A stretch of DNA of 6,148 nt from CAYORM01 sp964406375 (lineage in GTDB: Bacteria > Pseudomonadota > Alphaproteobacteria > DSM-16000 > Inquilinaceae). Shown here piece after piece: positions 1 through 6,148 of this stretch. The translations under genes and the position numbers were made by a program. Position 1 is the stretch's first letter. Each line of letters starts with the position of its first letter. The notes beneath the pieces were generated by a model. It did not search any database. It was not told the origin of the DNA and was given only the letters and a program-made list of their open reading frames with translations. Location: positions 1 to 6,148 of the forward strand of contig CAYORM010000119.1 in assembly GCA_964406375.1 (NCBI GenBank). The letters run 5' to 3'.

Positions 1-544
1 CGATGCCGCCGCCGGTGCCGCCGAGCGTGAAGGAGGGGCGGATGATCGCCGGCAGCCCGATCGCCGGCAGCGCCTCGAGCGCCTCGGCCAGGCTGTGGAC
101 GACGGCGCTGCGCGGGCATTCGAGGCCGATCCGCTCCATCGCGGCGCGGAACTTCGCCCGGTCCTCGGCCTTCTCGATGCTCGCCCGCCGCGCGCCGATC
201 AGCTCGATGCCCAGCCGGTCGAGCGTCCCGTCCTCGGCGAGCTGCATGGCGGTGTTCAGGGCCGTCTGTCCGCCCATCGTCGGCAGCACCGCATCCGGCC
301 GTTCCGCCTCGAGGATGCGTGCCACCACCTCGGGCGTGATCGGCTCGATATAGGTCGCGTCCGCCAGCTCTGGATCGGTCATGATCGTCGCCGGGTTCGA
401 GTTCACCAGGACGACGCGGTACCCCTCCTGCTTCAGCGCCTTGCAGGCCTGGGCGCCGGAATAGTCGAACTCGCAGGCTTGGCCGATGATGATCGGGCCG
501 GCGCCGATGATGCAGATCGAGCGGATGTCGGTGCGCTTGGGCAT
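1..544 (-). CDS. carB: Carbamoyl-phosphate synthase large subunit, N-terminal part (runs off the left edge)
   Basis: CarB makes carbamoyl phosphate from bicarbonate, two ATP and ammonia channelled from CarA, for pyrimidine and arginine synthesis in the cytoplasm. Only the first 181 codons are present; the full family protein is about 1,070-1,100 residues. The translation starts MPKRTDIRSICIIGAGPI and continues with GQACEFDYSG (residues 21-30), VNSNPATIMTDP (47-58), PTMGGQTALN (88-97) and RPSFTLGGTGGG (169-180). These are the nucleotide-binding N-terminal motifs and the start of the first ATP-grasp domain of CarB. The reading frame is uninterrupted. The ATG at 544-542 is chosen because it matches the usual CarB N-terminus; no clear Shine-Dalgarno sequence precedes it. 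It lies 99 bases downstream of carA on the same strand, so the two are probably one operon. The gene continues past the window start, so the ATP-grasp core, second synthetase half and allosteric domain cannot be assessed. The family assignment is firm. Confidence 0.97.
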   Translation of the reverse strand, partial: MPKRTDIRSICIIGAGPIIIGQACEFDYSGAQACKALKQEGYRVVLVNSNPATIMTDPELADATYIEPITPEVVARILEAERPDAVLPTMGGQTALNTAMQLAEDGTLDRLGIELIGARRASIEKAEDRAKFRAAMERIGLECPRSAVVHSLAEALEALPAIGLPAIIRPSFTLGGTGGGI

Positions 545-569
545 GGTTCGGCCTGGCTGGCGGAGCGTG

Positions 570-585
570 CGCCCTTATAGGGGCG
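570..585 (-). other. Small hairpin in the carA-carB gap
   Basis: CGCCC at 570-574 is complementary to GGGCG at 581-585 around the A/T-rich loop TTATAG. It lies 25-41 bases upstream of the carB start, in the 99-base gap. No T-tract follows on either strand, so it does not look like a terminator. It could be an mRNA processing or stabilising stem between carA and carB, or chance in GC-rich DNA. The structure is seen in the sequence; any role is a guess. Confidence 0.2.
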
Positions 586-643
586 GGACGCTGGGACGAG
601 GAGACAGAACGAGGCGGGGTGGAAGGTGCGGGTCCGGGGGGCG

Positions 644-1819
<1,176 letters not shown>

Positions 1820-1919
1820 GGCATCGGTCCGTACGGGCGAAAAGCGCCGCTGTTTCAGCACGTCCGGCGGTTTCCCGCCACCCCGCTTGCGCGCATCGGC
1901 GGCATGTCCCACAGTCCCG

Positions 1920-1948
1920 GCCCGCTGCCGCCGGCGGCGGGAGCGGGC
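1920..1948 (+). repeat. Strong inverted repeat (REP-like hairpin) in front of yqeY
   Basis: GCCCGCT at 1920-1926 is complementary to AGCGGGC at 1942-1948. Inside it, the 12-base perfect palindrome GCCGCCGGCGGC occupies 1927-1938, followed by a three-G bulge at 1939-1941. Folded as RNA this gives a 7-bp outer stem, a GCCG/CGGC inner stem and a CCGG loop. It ends four bases before the GGAGGAG ribosome binding site of yqeY. Composition and flanks (TCCC to the left, GGGGA to the right) resemble the short GC-rich palindromes that recur between genes in many proteobacteria, but one copy cannot prove that. Alternatively it is a yqeY leader structure or part of the divergent carA/yqeY control region. 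The complementarity is directly visible; its class and role are inferred. Confidence 0.45.
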
Positions 1949-1952
1949 GAGG

Positions 1953-1959
1953 GGAGGAG
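1953..1959 (+). promoter_or_regulatory. Shine-Dalgarno sequence of yqeY
   Basis: GGAGGAG, strongly complementary to the 16S rRNA tail, ends four bases before the ATG at 1964. It decides the start of yqeY, whose frame is open far upstream and offers another in-frame ATG at 1904. It is the only near-consensus ribosome binding site before any of the five genes here. Confidence 0.8.
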
Positions 1960-1963
1960 CGTA

Positions 1964-2419
1964 ATGCTGCGGCAGCAAATCACCGAGGCGATGAAGACCG
2001 CGATGCGGGCGCGCGACGAACGGACACTCGCAACCGTGCGGATGATCCTCGCGGCGCTCAAACAGAAGGACATCGAGGCCCGGCCCGGCGGCAATACGGA
2101 AGGCATTCCGGACGACCAGATACTGGCGATGCTGCAGGGCATGATCAAGCAACGCCGCGAGAGCATCGCGCTCTACGCCCAGGGCGGGCGCGACGATCTC
2201 GTCGCCCGTGAGGAGCAGGAGATCGCCGTCATCGCCCGCTTCCTGCCCGAGCCGATGGGCGAGGCCGAGGTTGAGGCGGCGATCCGCGCGGCGATCGAGG
2301 AGACCGGCGCGGCGGGGCTGCGCGACATGGGGCGGGTGATGGCGCTGCTGAAGGAGCGCCATGCCGGCCGCATCGACATGGCGCAGATCGGGCCGCGGGT
2401 GAAGGCGGCGCTGTCCTGA
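1964..2419 (+). CDS. yqeY: GatB/YqeY domain-containing protein
   Basis: This is a 151-residue protein of the YqeY family, which is related to the C-terminal tRNA-binding domain of GatB, a subunit of Asp-tRNA(Asn)/Glu-tRNA(Gln) amidotransferase. The cellular role of stand-alone YqeY is not settled; a link to tRNA is inferred from that homology. The sequence shows the usual layout: an N-terminal helical part (MLRQQITEAMKTAMRARDE, then TLATVRMILAALKQKDIEAR at residues 21-40), the conserved stretch IKQRRESIALYAQGGRDDL (61-79), EEQEIAVIARFLPEPM (83-98), and a C-terminal helical tail with DMGRVMALLKERHAGRIDM (121-139) like the GatB tail. Length is typical (about 150). The start is fixed by a strong ribosome binding site. 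It is divergent from carA and 124 bases upstream of dnaG in the same direction, an arrangement I recall as common in alphaproteobacteria. No catalytic residues are expected or seen. Confidence 0.95.
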   Translation: MLRQQITEAMKTAMRARDERTLATVRMILAALKQKDIEARPGGNTEGIPDDQILAMLQGMIKQRRESIALYAQGGRDDLVAREEQEIAVIARFLPEPMGEAEVEAAIRAAIEETGAAGLRDMGRVMALLKERHAGRIDMAQIGPRVKAALS

Positions 2420-2421
2420 CC

Positions 2422-2452
2422 GCGACCGTCCCGCGTCGCATCGCGCGGTTCG
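2422..2452 (+). other. Imperfect inverted repeat just after yqeY
   Basis: CGCG at 2432-2435 pairs with CGCG at 2442-2445 around the loop TCGCAT. Outside it, ACCG at 2425-2428 is complementary to CGGT at 2446-2449, with a short unpaired TCC on one side, and further pairing of CG ends is possible with a bulge. It begins three bases after the yqeY stop. No run of T follows, so it is at best a weak or Rho-assisted 3' end; the 124-base gap could equally hold the start of dnaG transcription. Chance pairing in GC-rich DNA is a real alternative. Confidence 0.25.
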
Positions 2453-2543
2453 CACACTCCGGGGTCCCGGATCGCTCGCCTCGGCGCGGCTCAGATCGGC
2501 ACTGGTCGCTTCGGCCGCCGGAACCGGTGTAGAAGACGCGGCC

Positions 2544-4403
2544 ATGGCCCTGCCTCCCGCTTTCCTGGACGAGCTGCGCGCCCGGCTTCCGGTGTCGCAG
2601 GTGGTCGGCCAGCGTGTCGCGCTGACGCGCGGCCATCGCGGCGAGTTCAAGGCGTGCTGCCCCTTTCACAAGGAGAAGACGCCGAGCTTCACGGTCAACG
2701 ACCCTAAGGGCTTCTTCCACTGCTTCGGCTGCGGGGCGCATGGCGATGTGATCGCCTTCGTCATGCAGCACGACCGGCTGTCCTTCATGGAGGCCGTCGA
2801 GGCGCTGGCGGGGCAGGCGGGACTCGAGGTGCCGAAGGCATCGGTCGAGGAGCGGCGCCGCTTCGAGCGGCAGCGCAGTCTCGGCGAGGTGCTCGAGGCC
2901 GCCTGCGCCTTCTTCGAGGCCGAGCTGCACGGTCCGGCCGGACGGGCGGCACGGGCCTATCTCGACGGCCGCGGGCTGGACGCCGCGACCATCCGGCGGT
3001 TCCGGTTGGGCTTCGCGCCGGCCGACGGGACGCGGCTGCTGCGCCATCTCGCGAAGGCCGGCTTCGAGGCCGCGCTGGTGGAGGAGGCGGGGTTGCTGCG
3101 CCGGCCCGAGGATGGCCGCGACGCCTTCGCCTTCTTCCGCAATCGGATCGTCTTTCCAGTCGGCGACCGGCGCGACCGCATCGTCGGATTCGGCGCGCGG
3201 CTGATGGAGGGGGACGGGCCGAAATACATCAACAGTCCGGACGGACCGCTCTTCCACAAGGGGCGGCTGCTCTACGGCCTCGCCCGGGCGACGCAGGCGG
3301 CGGGGCACGGCCAGCCGGTCATCGTCGCCGAAGGCTACATGGATGTGATCGCGCTGGTCCGCGCGGGGTTCGAGGCCGCGGTCGCACCGCTCGGCACCGC
3401 GCTGACCGAGGATCAGATCGAGGCGCTGTGGCGGATGACGCCGGTGCCGATCCTCTGCTTCGACGGTGACGAGGCCGGCCGCCGCGCCGCCTTCCGCGCG
3501 ATGGACCGGATCCTGCCGCGGCTGCGGCCCGACCACAGCGCCCGCATCGCCTTTCTGCCCGAGGGCGAGGATCCCGACAGCCTGGTGCGGGCCGGCGGCA
3601 GTGCGGCGATGGCGACCGTGCTGGAAGGGGCACGGCCGCTCGCCGAGCTGCTCTTCGAGCGCGAGACGACCCTGCACGACACGGCGACGCCGGAGGGCCG
3701 TGCGGGGCTGCGCGCCGCGCTCGACGCCCGGGCCGGGGCAATCACCGACCCGATGGTCGCCGCCGCCTACCGGCAGGATCTCCGTGCCCGGTTCGACGAG
3801 GCGTTCCCCTGGCGACCGGGGCGACAGGCCGATGGCGGCCGGGGCGGCGACGGCGGGCCGGCAACTTGGCGCCGGCGGCAGCCGGGCGCCGCCGTGCCGG
3901 CGGGGCCGCGGCCGCGCGGCCTTTTGGATGACCGCGACGACCGGGTGGCGGTGGCGCTGTTGATGGTGACCCTTGCCAACCATCCCGCCCTGTTCGATTC
4001 GGTCGGCGAGAGGCTGGCGATGATGCCGGTGGAGGACGAGGCCACCGATGCTGCCCGGCAGCGCTTCCTCGACCGTCTGGCGGAGGCCTTTCGCGATGCG
4101 CCTCAAGGGCTTGATCCCGGGCAGTTGCGGCCCCATCTGACCTCTCCGCAGGGTGCGGGCTTGTCGCCGACCCTGCTCGACCGAATCGAGAGGAAGTGGC
4201 GTTTCGCTGCTCGGGCGGCATCTGATGAGGCGGCGCGCGAGGGGTGGGAGGCGGTGATGTCCGGGCTCGAGGCGCGGGCGCGGCGGCGCGAAGTGGCGGC
4301 CGCGGCGCGCGCCCTGGTGGAAGGCGGAACCGAGCAGGATGTCCTCCGATGGAAGAGACTTCATCCCGAGTCGGACCTCGCTTCGGGCGGGGAAGGCGGC
4401 TGA
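2544..4403 (+). CDS. dnaG: DNA primase
   Basis: DnaG synthesises the RNA primers for lagging-strand and origin replication and works with the replicative helicase DnaB. The protein is 619 residues, typical for alphaproteobacteria. The N-terminal CHC2 zinc-binding domain has Cys39, His42, Cys60 and Cys63 within CCPFHKEKTPSFTVND and FFHCFGCGAHGD. The catalytic core follows, with FFRNRIVFPVGD (197-208) and KYINSPDGPLFHKG (227-240). The TOPRIM fold carries VAEGYMDV with Glu263 and CFDGDEAG with Asp307 and Asp309, the metal-binding acids, followed by GEDPDSLVRAGG (341-352). A Gly/Arg/Pro-rich linker at about 424-458 leads to the helical DnaB-interacting C-terminal domain (about 462-610). The ATG at 2544 gives the standard N-terminus (MALPPAFLDELRARLP); only a weak purine stretch, AGAAGA, precedes it. 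All key residues are intact. yqeY lies upstream and rpoD 206 bases downstream, so co-transcription is likely but not shown. Confidence 0.98.
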   Translation: MALPPAFLDELRARLPVSQVVGQRVALTRGHRGEFKACCPFHKEKTPSFTVNDPKGFFHCFGCGAHGDVIAFVMQHDRLSFMEAVEALAGQAGLEVPKASVEERRRFERQRSLGEVLEAACAFFEAELHGPAGRAARAYLDGRGLDAATIRRFRLGFAPADGTRLLRHLAKAGFEAALVEEAGLLRRPEDGRDAFAFFRNRIVFPVGDRRDRIVGFGARLMEGDGPKYINSPDGPLFHKGRLLYGLARATQAAGHGQPVIVAEGYMDVIALVRAGFEAAVAPLGTALTEDQIEALWRMTPVPILCFDGDEAGRRAAFRAMDRILPRLRPDHSARIAFLPEGEDPDSLVRAGGSAAMATVLEGARPLAELLFERETTLHDTATPEGRAGLRAALDARAGAITDPMVAAAYRQDLRARFDEAFPWRPGRQADGGRGGDGGPATWRRRQPGAAVPAGPRPRGLLDDRDDRVAVALLMVTLANHPALFDSVGERLAMMPVEDEATDAARQRFLDRLAEAFRDAPQGLDPGQLRPHLTSPQGAGLSPTLLDRIERKWRFAARAASDEAAREGWEAVMSGLEARARRREVAAAARALVEGGTEQDVLRWKRLHPESDLASGGEGG

Positions 4404-4411
4404 GGCGGTTC

Positions 4412-4434
4412 CGGCATGCACTCCGGAGTGGCCG
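4412..4434 (+). repeat. Perfect 12-base palindrome with extended arms after dnaG
   Basis: CACTCCGGAGTG at 4419-4430 is a perfect palindrome starting 15 bases after the dnaG stop. CGGC at 4412-4415 and GCCG at 4431-4434 extend the pairing, leaving ATG (4416-4418) as a one-sided bulge. There is no T-tract, so it is not a standard intrinsic terminator. It could be a dimeric protein's operator or an RNA stem marking the dnaG 3' end. I recognise no known operator consensus. Confidence 0.4.
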
Positions 4435-4470
4435 AATCGGCGCGATTCGTGGCGAATCGGTCGTAACCGA
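4433..4470 (+). repeat. Direct and inverted copies of CGAATC(GG) plus a TCGGT/ACCGA stem
   Basis: CGAATCGG occurs at 4433-4440 and again at 4453-4460, exactly 20 bases apart (about two helical turns). Between them, GATTCG at 4444-4449 is the inverted partner of the first copy. TCGGT at 4457-4461 is then complementary to ACCGA at 4466-4470. Such phasing suits protein binding sites on one face of DNA, but a chance origin is possible. No regulator can be named. Confidence 0.35.
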
Positions 4471-4569
4471 CTCGACATGCTTCCGAGGCGCATGCCCTTT
4501 CGGCTAATAGAGCGCCTCTTCGGGCGGCCGCGCCAGGACATGGCCGGCGGCGTTTGGCCGGCAGCGACG

Positions 4570-4598
4570 GGCCGCGACGAAGCGGCCTTCTGAGGAAG
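4570..4598 (+). other. Stem-loop beside the rpoD ribosome binding site
   Basis: GGCCGC at 4570-4575 pairs with GCGGCC at 4582-4587 around the loop GACGAA, followed by TTCT. Next to it, CTTC at 4587-4590 is complementary to GAAG at 4595-4598, which overlaps the purine-rich stretch GAGGAAG (4592-4598) that may serve rpoD as a distant ribosome binding site. The two stems share one base and may compete. Upstream, TGGCCGGC occurs twice (4541-4548 and 4555-4562) and can also pair with itself. The pairing is visible; any effect on rpoD translation is inference. Confidence 0.3.
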
Positions 4599-4609
4599 AC
4601 GGAACAGGT

Positions 4610-6148
<1,539 letters not shown>

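Larger units (their letters stand above)
4404..4609 (+). promoter_or_regulatory. dnaG-rpoD intergenic region, probable rpoD promoter and leader
   Basis: No convincing gene lies in this 206-base gap. Its left half holds several inverted repeats (4412-4470) and its right half GC-rich stems close to the rpoD start. The region in between (4470-4510) is the least GC-rich part and includes CTAATA at 4504-4509, a plausible -10 element. TTCCGA at 4481-4486 lies 17 bases upstream but is a poor -35 match. Main sigma-factor genes commonly have their own promoters in addition to read-through from dnaG; that general knowledge and the gap length support a control region here. The exact promoter is not established. 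An open frame at 4339-4593 crosses the gap but overlaps the dnaG end and has no protein-like features. Confidence 0.4.

Noticed and set aside
393..402. Two GTTC words close together as a LexA-type SOS box
   Set aside because: The alphaproteobacterial LexA site has GTTC-N7-GTTC; here the spacing is two bases and the site is inside the carB coding sequence.
95..580. 161-codon plus-strand frame opposite carB
   Set aside because: Antisense to clearly conserved CarB codons, low complexity and no domain.
1849..1859. GCTG-TTT-CAGC inverted repeat in the carA/yqeY gap as a possible operator
   Set aside because: The stem is only four bases, expected by chance at this composition, and no flanking promoter elements could be recognised.
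1820..2650. In-frame upstream extension of carA across yqeY (668-codon frame in total)
   Set aside because: The extra N-terminal part is antisense to yqeY and lacks similarity to CarA, whose normal length is reached from the ATG at 1819.
2229..4541. 770-codon open frame on the minus strand opposite dnaG
   Set aside because: Low-complexity Arg/Pro/Ala/Gly-rich translation without recognisable motifs, fully antisense to an intact dnaG. Such frames arise from strong G/C bias at third codon positions.
4339..4593. Small plus-strand frame of 84 codons bridging dnaG and the rpoD gap
   Set aside because: It starts inside dnaG in another frame, has no clear ribosome binding site and no recognisable motif; composition is that of shadow frames.

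Overview
The window is a GC-rich stretch of chromosomal housekeeping DNA. Gene order and protein sequence point to an alphaproteobacterium. The YqeY-like protein sits directly upstream of dnaG and rpoD, next to divergent carAB, and the sigma factor has a long acidic non-conserved region after region 1.2. Rhodospirillales-like is my best guess, but the order is not certain from sequence alone.

Layout: on the minus strand, carA (1819 to 644) is followed after 99 bases by the first 181 codons of carB (544 to the left window edge). Together they encode carbamoyl-phosphate synthetase, which feeds pyrimidine and arginine synthesis. On the plus strand, reading away from carA, are yqeY (1964-2419), dnaG (2544-4403) and the first 513 codons of rpoD (4610 to the right edge). 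The last three form a version of the 'macromolecular synthesis' cluster known from E. coli as rpsU-dnaG-rpoD. Here the first position is taken by a GatB/YqeY-domain gene. The cluster places primase (replication) and the main sigma factor (transcription) in one transcription direction.

The four non-coding gaps are 545-643, 1820-1963, 2420-2543 and 4404-4609, and all are shorter than 300 bases. They contain GC-rich inverted repeats: one just in front of the yqeY ribosome binding site, one just after the yqeY stop, and several packed between dnaG and rpoD. None has a clear T-tract, so none is a convincing intrinsic terminator. No RNA gene, mobile element, CRISPR array or phage gene was seen.

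All five genes belong to well-known families and look intact where visible. I did not find a new biological system. The points most worth a second look are the inverted repeats in the dnaG-rpoD gap and in front of yqeY. The many long open frames opposite or overlapping these genes are codon-bias shadows of high-GC coding DNA.
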